64,000 nucleotides of DNA from Pelodera strongyloides (Eukaryota > Nematoda > Chromadorea > Rhabditida > Rhabditidae): assembly GCA_036852015.1 (NCBI GenBank), contig JAANDG010000156.1, forward strand, positions 124,001-188,000. The letters run 5' to 3'. The notes below the pieces were generated by a model. That model worked only from the letters and a program-made list of their open reading frames with translations, did not search any database and had not been told where the DNA came from. Position 1 is the stretch's first letter. Every line of letters starts with the position of its first letter. Shown piece by piece: positions 35,665 to 46,189 of the stretch. The position numbers and the translations under genes were made by a program.

Positions 35665-35882
35665 AGGGATCAGCTCACCTTAAATTGTGTCTGTTTTTTT
35701 TTGTCTCGTTATTTTCTATAAGGGATAATAAAAATTTGGAATAGAAAAAGTAGTGTTCAATTTCAATACTCACGTAGATATTGGGTGATAAAGTGGTGGA
35801 TTGATCGGGCCGAAATGCAAAAAGGGCAATTATCCTATACAAACAAGGCAGGACAATTGCCCTTTTTGCATTTCGGCCCGAT
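35665..35882. mobile_element. TTAA MITE family 3, right end lost
   Basis: The left arm (AGGGATCAGCTCACC) and the central hairpin of the element at 1642-1983 are present. The copy stops after TTTCGGCCCGAT. Confidence 0.85.
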
Positions 35883-35950
35883 ACTAACATAATCTATCCA
35901 ATATCTGTGCACAATTATGCTAAACTTACTACTTATTATAGATTCAATTG

Positions 35951-36138
35951 CCTTTATCCTTCACTTTATTCCTTATATCCTTTAGGAAACTATACAATAA
36001 TCAATAAACTTTCACTTTATCCTTCACTTTATTCCTTATATCCTTTAGGAAACTATACAATAATCAATAAACTTTCACTTTATCCTTCACTTTATTCCTT
36101 ATATCCTTTAGGAAACTATACAATAATCAATAAACTTT
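35951..36138. repeat. 63-bp tandem repeat, three copies
   Basis: The unit has CTTTATCCTTCACTTTATTC and CTTTAGGAAACTATACAATA. The period is a multiple of three, so one frame stays open through it; I take that as chance. Confidence 0.95.
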
Positions 36139-36223
36139 TGAGTTAACTTTCTTCCTCATGACTCACATTTTGTTGTCACACATTTTTTTCCACTAGCATT
36201 CATCTTCATATAAGCCTGTGGTC

Positions 36224-36284
36224 ATCGTACTGATGAGACCCAACCCAGGCAAAATCCTCGTATACGATTTGGGTCGAAACGGGG
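36224..36284 (+). ncRNA. Hammerhead-ribozyme-like motif, copy 1
   Basis: The core is CTGATGAG at 36230-36237, stem II ACCCAA/TTGGGT (36238-36243 with 36269-36274), then C-GAAA-C at 36275-36280. These are all the conserved hammerhead core bases. The stem II loop contains CCTCG-TA-TACGAT (36256-36268). TACGAT pairs perfectly with ATCGTA (36224-36229) as stem I, and CCTCG pairs with CGGGG (36280-36284) as stem III, placing a GUA cleavage triplet before 36263. The strand order is not that of a normal cis hammerhead, so cleavage may be in trans, in a dimer, or in a pseudoknotted form (inference). Confidence 0.55.
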
Positions 36285-36573
36285 TGTCATGCTTTCTCAT
36301 GACTGTATACACATTGCATCCTTTGTCACTCTACACTTTTCATCTATTATCATTCAATAGATGATCCTTTTTCTTCTTATTAAAGTACTACTGATACTGT
36401 TACTCATTTCAAATACTTTTTGATCTATTCCCATGCACTGAGCCATCTGACATCCTGAGCGCCCCTCTCACAAAGCTGTAAAAAGGCTGCATATATGGAA
36501 TGCGCGCGGTGTATCAGTCGAGCGAGGTGGCGGCGCTCAAAGTACCCGAATAAAACTGCAAAAAGTCACGGAC

Positions 36574-36633
36574 GTTCTTTGAACTCTTTTGTCTGACCGT
36601 CGTATATCGGTCAGACGAAAGAGTTCAAAGAAC
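36574..36633. repeat. Near-perfect 25-bp hairpin
   Basis: GTTCTTTGAACTCTTTTGTC and its continuation TGACC face the complement with one mismatch around a 10-base loop. There are no flanking terminal repeats, so it is not an obvious MITE. Confidence 0.85.
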
Positions 36634-36787
36634 ACCCACAAGAATTTCTTAATTTCGGACGTAGTTTTGCTTCAATATGACTACACCTGTGGGTAAAACT
36701 TTCTGCGACACATTTAAATACACTATATGACAAGGCTTTTGAGAATGTTTTTTTGTAGGAATTTTTTTTCGACGTTATAGAGACCAA

Positions 36788-38960
36788 CAATTTGCAGATA
36801 ATTTAGGAGGAATATAGTCAACAGTCTTATGAATGGGTTATATATTGGTATAGGTTTAAAAAAAATACTAAAACTAACAATTTCTATCCCCATGTTTGAT
36901 ATTGGTATAGGTTAAAAAAAAAGAAAAATAAGGAGACTGAAACCATGAGCTCGAAGATTCTGCTATTATATGAAACCTCTTCACAAAAAGGTTTGCTCCT
37001 CACTTATATAGCCCAGCGAAACATTGCGGCGTATCAGCCACGCGCTTATTCCTCTGCTTTTCGGCTTTGGAAATTTTTTCGACGTTTTAGAGTCCAACCA
37101 TTTGCAGACAATTTAGGAGGAATATAATCAAAATTTTATAAATGGGCACACTAAAACTAACAATTTTTATCCCCATGTTTGATATTGGTATAGGTTTAGA
37201 AAAAGAAATAAGGAGATTGAAACCATTTTCATCACAAAAATGTTTACTCCTAACTTATATAGCCCAGCGAATCATTGCGGCGTATCAGCCACGCGTTTAT
37301 TACTCTGCTTTTCGGCCTTGGAAATTTTTTCGACGTTAGAGTCCAACTATTTGCAGACAATTTAGGAGGAATAAAATCAAAGTTTTATAAATGGGCACAC
37401 TAAAGTAACAATTTATATCCCCATGTTTGATATTGGTATAGGTTTAGAAAAAAAAATAAGGAGATTGATCCCATTTTCTTCACAGAAATGTTTCCTCCTA
37501 ACTTATATAGCCCAGCGAAACATTGCGGCGTATCAGCCACGCGCTTATTCCTCTGCTTTTCCGCTTTGGGAATTTTTCGACGTTTTAGACTCCAACCATT
37601 TGCAGACTTAGGAGGAATATAATCAAAGTTAGGATACCTTTAATATCTTTTAGTATACACGTTTGATTTTTATAAATGGGCACACTACAACTAAGTTCTA
37701 ACCCCGTGGTTGATATTGGTATAGGTTTCAAAAAGAAAAATAACGAGACTGAAAGCATTCCCTTCGGAGAAGTATTTGTCCTAACTTATACAGCTCAGCG
37801 AAACATTGCGGCGTATCAGCCACGCGCTTATTCCTCTGCTTTTCGGCTTTGGATTTTTTCGACTTTTTAGAGCCCTACCGTTCGCAGACAATTTAGGAGG
37901 AATATATCAAAGTTAGGATACCTTTATATCTTTTAGTATACACGTTTGATTTTTATAAATGGGCACACTACAAACTAAGTTCTAACCCCGTGGTTGATAT
38001 TGGTATAGGTTTCAAAAAGAAAAATAACGAGACTGAAAGCATTCCCTTCGGAGAAGTATTTGTCCTAACTTATACAGCTCAGCGAAACATTGCGGCGTAT
38101 CAGCCACGCGCTTATTCCTCTGCTTTTCGGCTTTGGATTTTTTCGACTTTTTAGAGCCCTACCGTTCGCAGACAATTTAGGAGGAATATAATCAAAGTTA
38201 GGATACCTTTAATATCTTTTAGTATACACGTTTGATTTTTATAAATGGGCACACTACAACTAAGTTCTAATCCCGTGGTTGATATTGGTATAGGTTTCAA
38301 AAAGAAAAATAACGAGACTGAAAGCATTCCCTTCGGAGAACTATTTGTCCTAACTTATACAGCTCATCGAAACATTGCGGCGTATCAGCCACGCGCTTAT
38401 TCCTCTGCTTTTCGGCTTTGGATTTTTTCGACTTTTTATAGCCCTACCGTTCGCAGACAATTTAGGAGGAATATAATCAAAGTTAGGATACCTTTAATAT
38501 CTTTTAGTATACACGTTTGATTTTTATAAATGGGCACACTACAACTAAGTTCTAACCCCGTGGTTGATATTGGTATAGGTTTCAAAAAGAAAAATAACGA
38601 GACTGAAAGCATTCCCTTCGGAGAAGTATGTCCTAACTTATACAGCTCAGCGAAACATTGCGGCGTATCAGCCACGCGCTTATTCCTCTGCTTTTCGGCT
38701 TTGGATTTTTTCGACTTTTTAGAGCCCTACCGTTCGCAGACAATTTAGGAGGAATATAATCAAAGTTAGGATACCTTTAATATCTTTTAGTATACACGTT
38801 TGATTTTTATAAATGGGCACACTACAACTAAGTTCTAATCCCGTGGTTGATATTGGTATAGGTTTCAAAAAGAAAAATAACGAGACTGAAAGCATTCCCT
38901 TCGGAGAACTATTTCTCCTAACTTATACAGCTCAGCGAATCATTGCGGCGTATCAGCCAT
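36788..38960. repeat. Satellite array, about eight units in two size classes
   Basis: The unit includes TTGATATTGGTATAGGTTT, GCGGCGTATCAGCCACGCG and CAATTTAGGAGGAATATA. The first units have periods of roughly 310, 247 and 250 bp. From about 37620 an inserted block (TTAGGATACCTTTAATATC) raises the period to 282-287 bp, and the later units are nearly identical. The older units are more diverged, so the longer form probably expanded recently. Frames of about 60-90 codons recur because units repeat; I do not call them genes. Confidence 0.9.
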
Positions 38961-38969
38961 AGACTCCAT

Positions 38970-39007
38970 AGATTGGAAAGCCGCCTCAAGCGGCGGTAGC
39001 CGACTGG
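38970..39007 (+). mobile_element. Helitron 3' end (family H2)
   Basis: The hairpin AGCCGCCTC/AAGCGGCGG is followed by TAGCCGACTGG before host T. The same end type, inverted, is at 40568 and 50992. The satellite may lie inside this element; the 5' TC end is not identified. Confidence 0.5.
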
Positions 39008-39020
39008 TTATTTATATTAC

Positions 39021-39303
39021 CTTCATGAAATTCTTCTGGATGTAGTAACGAATACAATGTGTGGCCCGATTTCCAAATTCCGCCATAACTCTCCAAAGGT
39101 CTTTTTCCTCTCTACAGAGAACATATGTGCCTTTGTACATTCTCCCTTGTGATTGATCGTTACACCAATCCATCGACTTTTCAATTTCCTAAACGATAAA
39201 GCTCCCTTTAGGGTCGTATGGTTCAGTGTGCAAAGCTTACGGCTGGCGCATCAGAGAGGTCCTGCACACCAGGGTGTGCTACGTGTTCGCAACAAGCTTT
39301 TTT
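39021..39303 (-). CDS. Two exons of a Cys-containing protein, family unknown
   Basis: Exon 39188-39021 (after TCGTTTAG, donor AAG|GTAATA) is open for exactly 56 codons and contains MDWCNDQSQGRMYKGTYVLC and FGNRATHCIRYYIQKNFMK. The upstream exon 39303-39241 (donor GCC|GTAAGC) joins in phase 0 and contains ACCEHVAHPGVQDLSDAPA. Its acceptor (TTCAAG or the AG eight bases on) is uncertain. Start and end exons are not found: to the left the gene runs into the Helitron end and satellite, to the right into repeats. The spaced Cys suggest a secreted domain (inference). Confidence 0.5.
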
Positions 39304-39715
39304 CTTGAATTATCCTGTTATACATCAAACGATATAATTGTGTATGCTAAATATGACGAAATCATAATTAGCTGCGGCGGAGCAAGAATAAAAAGTTATA
39401 TGCCCGCAAAGGTACAAAATTAGTGTGTTTTAAATGCTTTTTCTTCTAGATGAGTTTATGTCATGATATACACATCTTTATTCTCCACAATATACACATT
39501 ATAATACGTGAAGTAGTATATTAGATTAATAGCGAGTTTGATAGGAGACAAACAAATAAGGTGTCATAAGGACCTAAAGAAATGAAAGTGCACACGTGGA
39601 GTCCAAATGAAGGACTAAACCTTGCATTGCACAGTTAGGAGCCCAATAGGGCTAGAGGCTACGCTAGACCGTACATAAATACAGTCAGGGATTCCACGCA
39701 CTGAGAGCCGATGAG
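39304..39715. other. No recognisable feature
   Basis: Possibly the upstream intron of the minus-strand exons; no further exon found. Confidence 0.35.
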
Positions 39716-39925
39716 TTGTGCGCCGCACCATTTCGGGATGCAAAATGCGCGCCGCAAAGAAATGCGAAACAAAATGCGCGCCGAATAGAAATGGGGCGCA
39801 AAATGCGCGCCGATCTGGTGCGGGAAACACTTTTTTTGGTTCGGCGCGCAAGTTGCGCCCCGAACCATTTCCGCACCAGTCGCACCTTTTTCGCACCTTT
39901 TCGGCAACTTTTTTGAAAGCGCTAG
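39716..39925. repeat. GC-rich irregular minisatellite (AAAATGCGCGCCG)
   Basis: GCAAAATGCGCGCCG recurs about four times, with irregular spacers, followed by CGCACC-rich and TTTTCGGCAAC units. All overlapping long frames in both directions come from this. Confidence 0.7.
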
Positions 39926-39993
39926 GAGGATATGCCGTAAGTGCAGTTGCCATACTAATATTTTTTCCACGGGCACATGACTCACATGTGCTG

Positions 39994-40066
39994 AGTGGCC
40001 GAGTGGTCTAAGGCGCTGTGTAGAGAAAGTATGTAACACGAGTGTAGTTTCGAATCCAACACGCTG
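39994..40066 (+). tRNA. tRNA-Ser/Leu-like sequence, degenerate
   Basis: The start AGTGGCCGAGTGGTCTAAGG matches the D-arm of class II tRNAs, and a T-arm-like AGTTTCGAATCC follows. The anticodon arm is not foldable and the acceptor does not pair. This is a tRNA pseudogene or retroposon head. Confidence 0.35.
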
Positions 40067-40567
40067 CTTTCTTTTTGCAGTTGCTGCTTATCCCGCACCG
40101 TTTCCGCTCCTTTTCGGCAACGCTTTGGGTTGTTTCCCGCAACAGTTTGGGGGTGTTTCTCGCACCAAAACGGCAATGCACAGTAGAAAGAAACAGAAGA
40201 AGAAGAAGAAGAAGGAAAATATATGTAGCTGAGAACATATGCATAAATAAAAAAGTAAAAAATCTACAAGAAGAAATAATCAGCCTCACCATTGCCAGTT
40301 TGTCAATTGTTTGCCGTTCTTTTTACAGTAAATTTAAAAGTTGCAAAAGTTAACCGCACACGAACTTTTTTATTCTTGTGGAGAATAAAGATTTGTATAG
40401 TATGTCATAAATTCACCAAAATAGTAGTTATATAGAAGAAAAAAAAACACTAATTTTCACTAATTTTGCATTTTTGAGGTCTTTTTTGTTCTTGCACAGC
40501 CGCAGCAATTTTTTTAATCGTATTCAGCATTTTTTCCTTGTCTGGTGTAAATGGTTCTAGGTATGAA

Positions 40568-40816
40568 CCAGACGACTATCACCGCCTGAGGCGACTACAA
40601 ATATTTTGCAAACGCTACTTCGAACAGCGTATATTTATATGAAAGTCTGAAGCGTATATTCCAGCGTTTATGTTATGTAATCACACTGCGCTCGTTTTGG
40701 AAATGTACGGACAGTTGCCTACTTGTGCCTAATGTCTGAAAAGTAGACACGTTCGTTGTGGTCGTAATCACAAATAAAATCACCCGGCCTCAAACTCGTC
40801 TCCTTTTATAATAAGA
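40568..40816 (-). mobile_element. Complete short Helitron (5' end H1-like, 3' end H2)
   Basis: On the minus strand it starts TCTTATTATAAAAGGAGACG after host A. It ends with a hairpin (GTAGTCGCCTCAGGCGG) and CGTCTGG before host T. Length 249 bp. The 5' end is that of family H1, the 3' hairpin that of 38970-39007. Confidence 0.6.
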
Positions 40817-40939
40817 TATCTCCGAAGGGCAGCAGTGGCTGGATTCAACTAATTGTAATGCCAGCCAAACTGACCCAAGTCTGACCCAGGTCCGACCCAA
40901 CTGGCGCGCGCAGCCCTTCCGCATGCACATCGCATTTTT

Positions 40940-41040
40940 CACGATGATTTTTTCAATTTTTTTTTGCACTTTCTGTTTTTCTGCACTTTCTGTTTCAATT
41001 TTTTTGCACTTTCTGTTTTTCTGCACTTTCTGTTTTTTTT
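40940..41040. repeat. Short tandem repeat (TTTTTCTGCACTTTCTG)
   Basis: At least four copies of GCACTTTCTGTTTTT with small length variation. Confidence 0.85.
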
Positions 41041-41690
41041 TTCTAATTTGTTTCTATTTCCTTTATTATTTCCTCTATTAACTTATTGCTATCACAGGTA
41101 ACATTGCTCCCTGACTGGTGCGCGTTCAAGCAAGCAAACAAACGGAAGGAAACACGATAAAGTAAGTTTATGATGTGGTAAGAGTAGGGTTCTCATCGGT
41201 CACTATAGATAGACTCAGCCGTAGAAGTATATGTTACTAATAGTTTGTAATCTTCGCAGAATGACGCAGAAGTATTATGTTTTCATTTACTATTTAATTT
41301 AATACATTTAGACACTGGTGGCCAGCTCAATGGAAGTTCACAACATCAAAGAGCATTCTGTTGCCCGATACTAATACTGGACAATGGAAGATTCGCTAAA
41401 ACTCCGTCAAATTTGAATGTTTAGTTATATACTGTGTATTTATTCTTCGCAATAAACATTTTCTCCCGTTATGTAGTGTAATTTATGGGCTACGCTTCTG
41501 TACAAATCACGGTGGTGCCGACTCCAGACAGTGTTTTGCCGACCCAGCTCTGACTCCAAACAGTGGTTTTGCCGACCCAACTCCCACGCCGTTTTCAAAT
41601 TTTTCGACCCGGGGCGGAAACTAGGACCGCCCAGAGTCGGACTTCGCTTTAGTTGGGTCGGCACTTTGGGTCGGAGAAGAACATAGCAGG
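41041..41690. other. No gene recognised
   Basis: Contains a duplicated block around TTTTGCCGACCCA (about 41531 and 41568). A minus-strand frame of 113 codons (41781-41440) spans this repeat and is not supported. Confidence 0.4.
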
Positions 41691-41695
41691 TAAGT

Positions 41696-43274
41696 TGAGG
41701 CCCGAGGGCCGGCCCTTCAACGTGGAACGGGGAATGCCCGATCTGTACACTGGAGCCGTCCCCGAGCCGGCCCTCGGACATTTTGTCATTTCGAAGGGCC
41801 TTGAAAGGGGATTTGGAGGGCTTTTTTGAAAGGGCCTTTGAAGGGCCTTTTTGTAGTACAGTAAACCGGGATAAAAATCAGTATAAACAATATCATCAAT
41901 ATCACATCATGTATAAACAACATTAATTAACAATAGTTTATTAGAAAATAACACAATACTTGCAATAAATAACAAAAAAGGAATTAGGGAGTTTGATTTG
42001 TAATACGACTCATACTGGGAGTGCTTTGCATACAAAAAAGTAAATACAATAATTAACCTATACTAGTATAAAAAGATTACTATTAGGACTGCAATGACGG
42101 TTGAAGAATAAGCATCACAGGCTCCTAAAGCCAAATATTAAGCACACCACTCACATGTAACACTTGAGGGGTTCCATAATTTGAACCAACCAGTGCACCA
42201 CACTGTCGATGTATATGTTGGTAGGTTCCACCGTCAACCTAAAGCACGTACTTGTCCATTTGTCCAATCTTTCCGGGTCTTGTAAGCGCCGTAATTATCA
42301 TATGAACACAGTCCGGTGAACATACATTTGAACATCAATAAAATTAACTGAGAAACAGAGAAATAACTACCCAGCAGCTCCAGACTCCAGAGCGAAAAGA
42401 GCGAAAGGATCAAATCAGCAAGCTTGAGTCCGTGTGTTTCAGAGCCTAAACGCCTCCTGCGTAATAAATTTACCATGTGCATTTTGCATTCATGAGAGTC
42501 TGAGAGTTAAGTTCTTAGCCATGTTTCCAGCTTTAACAGTATGAGAAGGATGACACATGCATTACAACGTACTTGACACACAGTGAGAACGGTTGATGGC
42601 TATGCGACTCCATGAGAATAAGACATTTCAATTCAGTGCAATCAGAACAACACTGTAACCCTAAAGTAAACAACTATACCTCGTTCCTTTCAGGGTGCAC
42701 TTGTTTGTGGTAGTATTCCTTTTGAGCATGCCACCATGATCAGAGTTGCAGGCTAGCGGACCGACTATCAAATCTAAAATAAAATAAGTCAGAATAGGCG
42801 AGGGAAACATAACAAGAAAACAGCCACAAAAGTACAACAAACCTCGTATCGTCGACAACACACGATAATTCTTCTTTCACCGAGCAGCTTTTCGATAGAA
42901 CTGACGCCAGGTACTCAACTCGAAATACATCACCGCTTAAAAATACACAGAACAGTGGTGAATATCGTTCGAGGTACAGTTGCAATAAGAAAGGAAAAAC
43001 TGACAAGAAGTTGGCAATATTGGAATAAGTGAAAGAAATAAACCATCAAAACAATACACTAGCAGAAAATAAGAATACGGGGACAATTCTGCAAATCTTC
43101 CGGCGAAAAGTTGCGAAAATTTGAAGTCCAAACACAAAATGCACCGTAAATGCGCGCTTAGTGCGAAAGGGCCTGCCCCGGGATTTTCGCATTTTACGGC
43201 CCTCCAAATGTCTTCCACCGGCCCCCTGAGCTGAAAGAGCCGGCCCCAGGGGAATTCTGTAAAATTACCGGCCC
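41696..43274. mobile_element. Putative element with GGCCC-rich ends enclosing exon-like pieces
   Basis: Left end GGCCCGAGGGCCGGCCC; right end, inverted, AGGCCCAGGGGCCGG with a second CCGGCCCC block. The GC-rich ends contrast with the AT-rich middle. The inside contains the exon-like segments annotated separately. Boundaries and target duplication are uncertain. Confidence 0.35.
42155..42935 (-). pseudogene. Exon-like segments of a Cys-containing extracellular protein
   Basis: Four minus-strand segments have splice borders and coding-like translations: 42935-42843 (GDVFRVEYLASVLSKSC...), 42773-42680 (GPLACNSDHGGMLKRNTTT...), 42347-42252 (CMFTGLCSYDNYGAYKTRKD...) and 42238-42155 (VDGGTYQHIHRQCGALVG...). 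The last two are whole-codon exons in phase 0, separated by only 13 bases that begin GT and end AG. The first two do not join in phase. A decayed gene, or gene fragments captured by the surrounding element, fits best. Confidence 0.35.
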
Positions 43275-43471
43275 CTGGGCCTAAATTCACCTATGGAATA
43301 CTGTTCTGTGATGCACGATTTTACAGTAATCCGCACAATTTGCCATTTTTTGCATCCGCGAACCGCTTACAGTAGTTGCGCTCGCCAGCGAATTAGGCAG
43401 TGGATTTATTTTCGCTGGCGGGTTCGCGGGTAGAAATATTTTAGCTGACGATCCGCCTAAGACGAACAGAG

Positions 43472-43817
43472 CAGCCAGTAAAAAGTCACATAAAAGCGAA
43501 CTCAGGGAGAGAAATCAATGAAAATGGGTTTTGGTAATGACTGTCGCCTGTGCATATATGCAATTGCCACGGGTACTTGGAGAGTGAACAGCCTGCAGTG
43601 TTACACCTGGCGTGTGGTTTATCACTGCAGGGTATTTATTATGAAACTCTATGCGGGCAATTATAAACTATACGGTATACTAGTAAAACTCATACACAGG
43701 GATTTCTCTCCCTGAGTTCGTTTTGCCGTACTTTCGTGCTGGAATCGTTGTTTTCTTCGCATATTTGAATATTTAATGAAAAGCGAATAAAAATATGTTT
43801 GTAGTGACTGCGATCCT
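43472..43817. mobile_element. TTAA MITE family 5, left end lost
   Basis: The body matches 33258-33688 from AGCCAGTAAAA onward. The right end GACTGCGATCCT is followed by GTAA instead of TTAA. Confidence 0.8.
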
Positions 43818-44379
43818 GTAATCGTCTAAATGTTGGCAGAAGAGAACGAAGAATGCGTTTAACAAACTTACAACACAGTGTGAAATATTCCCACGGCCAC
43901 TTAGAATGTAATTGTAGGAGGCGTTCACGTTCTGAAACATAGTTTTTTTTAGTAGAACAACTTTTTGCAACTTTTTTGAATAATACGCGGATTTTATGTA
44001 GCAGTTTACAGGCTTGTCACTTATCCAAGGCTTTCACAATTGTGATAAAACTCCTCGATTCAACAACCGTGACTGCGAAAAACATTCAGCAATAAAAGGG
44101 TGAGTTATTAGCTAACTAAGTTCCTCAGAAATAAACCGCAATTTGAGCTTGAAGATGCGTTCCTGTGTAAGCGTTGCTACTGTATTATTGGCCAAGCAGC
44201 GCGCCAGTGCGTGACAACTGCTATGATAAATTGCTGGTAACTGTGTGAATATTGCGTCTTGAATTTAGAAAAAAACATTGATTGCATAGTACTATATTTG
44301 AGACGGAGAACCAGATCATCGTGTAAAAATAACCAAAAATTGAAATGACACCCATTGCAGGAAGCCGACGTTGTCTTTT
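43818..44379. other. No recognisable feature
   Basis: No supported exon or repeat. Confidence 0.35.
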
Positions 44380-44523
44380 TTTACTACAGTAACTAGTTTT
44401 GGATCTTCTTTTGCTAAACCAAAAACAAATTTGTGTATTATGCAAGGCGGTACCGCGTCCATGTTGGCTCTGGGCGTTTTATCACAGAAGTATTGGGGAA
44501 AACGTTTAGGTGCGCCTGAGCCT
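44380..44523. mobile_element. TTAA MITE family 9, right end
   Basis: It contains GGATCTTCTTTTGCTAAACC and TTTATCACAGAAG and ends TGCGCCTGAGCCT before TTAA 44524-44527. It matches the right half of 59352-59970. Confidence 0.65.
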
Positions 44524-44527
44524 TTAA

Positions 44528-44959
44528 AGGGATGCGGTCACCGTTCTGGCCCTTATGTATACTTTGTATTTTTATTCTCTGCATAATTTATAAAGCATAG
44601 AGATGGAAAAATGTTTTGCAAGAAATGCGGCTACAGCGAGTAAAATGATTACGAAAAAGTTTGTCTTTGAACCAAGACGCACGGTAACCCTAGTAATTGT
44701 CCAGTATATGGCCGTGCTGATAATGACTCGTCGAACGTTATTCCTAATTAATCGGTCGCATACCTCGCGGACATTATTACATTTGGTTTTTTTTATGGCT
44801 AACTGTGGCGCTTGGACCGGGCGCAACTTTTTTAATCAATGAATTCCTCGCGGAAAACAGCGTTTTTCGACAGATTTTTTCCGACACTGTGTTTTTCATG
44901 ATGTGTAGTTAATAAAAACACAAAGTATACATAAGGTCCAAAACGGTGACCGCGTCCCT
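44528..44959. mobile_element. TTAA MITE family 7
   Basis: Ends are AGGGATGCGGTCACCGTT and the complement of AGGGACGCGGTCACCGTT, with TTAA 44524-44527 and 44960-44963. Arms of about 100 bp contain TATGTATACTTTGTGTTTTT-like sequence. Confidence 0.85.
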
Positions 44960-45230
44960 TTAACTGGTGTGCCTTTCACTCTTAGATTCCATTCATTCGA
45001 TCATAACTACTGACAATACACTGTTTTATAACTCACATGGAAAAATTCGTGCGACCCTTTAAGTGGTTTCTTGCGCCATTCCCTCACAAGAATCAGGTTT
45101 TGCAACTGAATGTACGGTATTATTTCTAGAAACTTCCAAATATACGGACTGCCGCTTTCCTTTGTTAGTGCGATAGCGCTAACATAGTTTGCCTCACCCG
45201 AGAGCTCTGTTTTCCAGTTTCCACCCTTAA

Positions 45231-45566
45231 AGGGAATATGTAGGCCCTTTTTGAAGTTAAGCTGTATTAATAGAATGCGTGTTGCCCATTAAGGAAACAA
45301 TAACAAAAGTTGTCTACAATTACCCACTTAAAAGAAAATCAATTACAAAGCTCGCCTTTTCCATAGTAAACGCTAATTCGGAACCCTTGCATAAATTTGG
45401 GTCCGATTGAATAAATTTCAGTTTAAATCGGCAAATAGCAAGATACAAGATGCAGCGCATTCCAATTTCGTATTTACATATTCAGTCGCCTATTTAAATT
45501 AACGTATAGTATGGAAACGCTAGTTTCGCTTTTTTTTTGCTCATTTTGAGTGCCTACATATTCGCT
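45231..45566. mobile_element. TTAA MITE family 6
   Basis: Left end AGGGAATATGTAGGCCC, right end ...CTACATATTCGCT (one changed base), with TTAA on both sides (45227-45230 and 45567-45570). Confidence 0.85.
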
Positions 45567-45570
45567 TTAA

Positions 45571-45785
45571 AGGCACAGGCCCACGTACAAAAGGTTTCCC
45601 TAGTTTTTCCGAGATAAATCTCCCAAATTACTCAAACGAGGCTGCGAAAACCGTTTTGCATAATATGCAAAATTGGGGAAGATAATCACGAAAGAAGATC
45701 CACGGCTAGTTACGGCATTCAGCACCCAAAAACAGCCAAAAACGAGTTTACGGACGTGCACCGGGTTGAAAAGCAAAACATTTGT
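45571..45785. mobile_element. TTAA MITE family 9, left part
   Basis: It starts AGGCACAGGCCCACG right after the TTAA of the previous element. It matches the left half of 59352-59970 as far as GTGCACCGGGTTGAAAA. Confidence 0.7.
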
Positions 45786-46189
45786 GCTGACTCGCACTTG
45801 TGTAGTGATTTCCCAGTAGTATTTAACCATATTACTTTATTATATCCTTCGTATTGTTGTCAAGATCAATATCCTTGTTGAGTTCTTGTTAGTTTCAAAT
45901 CACTCATTTTCCCACGAGTGTAACATCAACAAAGGATGCACTTTACTTCATTTAAACTGACCCCAGTCAGTAACCGTTTAGAGAGTGTGCATCACGAAGA
46001 GGCTTAGCTTCGCCCCCGTGAACTCACAAAAGGTGATGTAATGAACGTGTTAGTTAGTATGCAAATGAAGGAGGTTAATAAAGATGCACACAATTATTAG
46101 GTAGCATGAGATTCCTCTATACGCAGATAGATTTCCTCTTGTTCCGCCCATAAACGTACGGTACTTAAGTCTACGATTCCCCCTTATCA
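45786..46189. other. No recognisable feature
   Basis: May include upstream LTR sequence, but the left LTR border is not identifiable. Confidence 0.3.

Noticed and set aside
36224..36300. Ordinary type I or type III hammerhead fold
   Set aside because: The flanks do not supply stems I and III in the normal order. The downstream hairpin (GTCATG/CATGAC) leaves the GAAAC-adjacent GGGG unpaired, whereas the loop segment pairs perfectly.
37676..38748. Repeated frames of 60-90 codons beginning alike
   Set aside because: They come from satellite units; phases shift with unit length and no splice sites or conserved codon use appear.
39615..40039. Overlapping frames of 112 and 126 codons on the minus strand
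   Set aside because: Both run through the GCGCGCCG minisatellite and one through the tRNA-like sequence.
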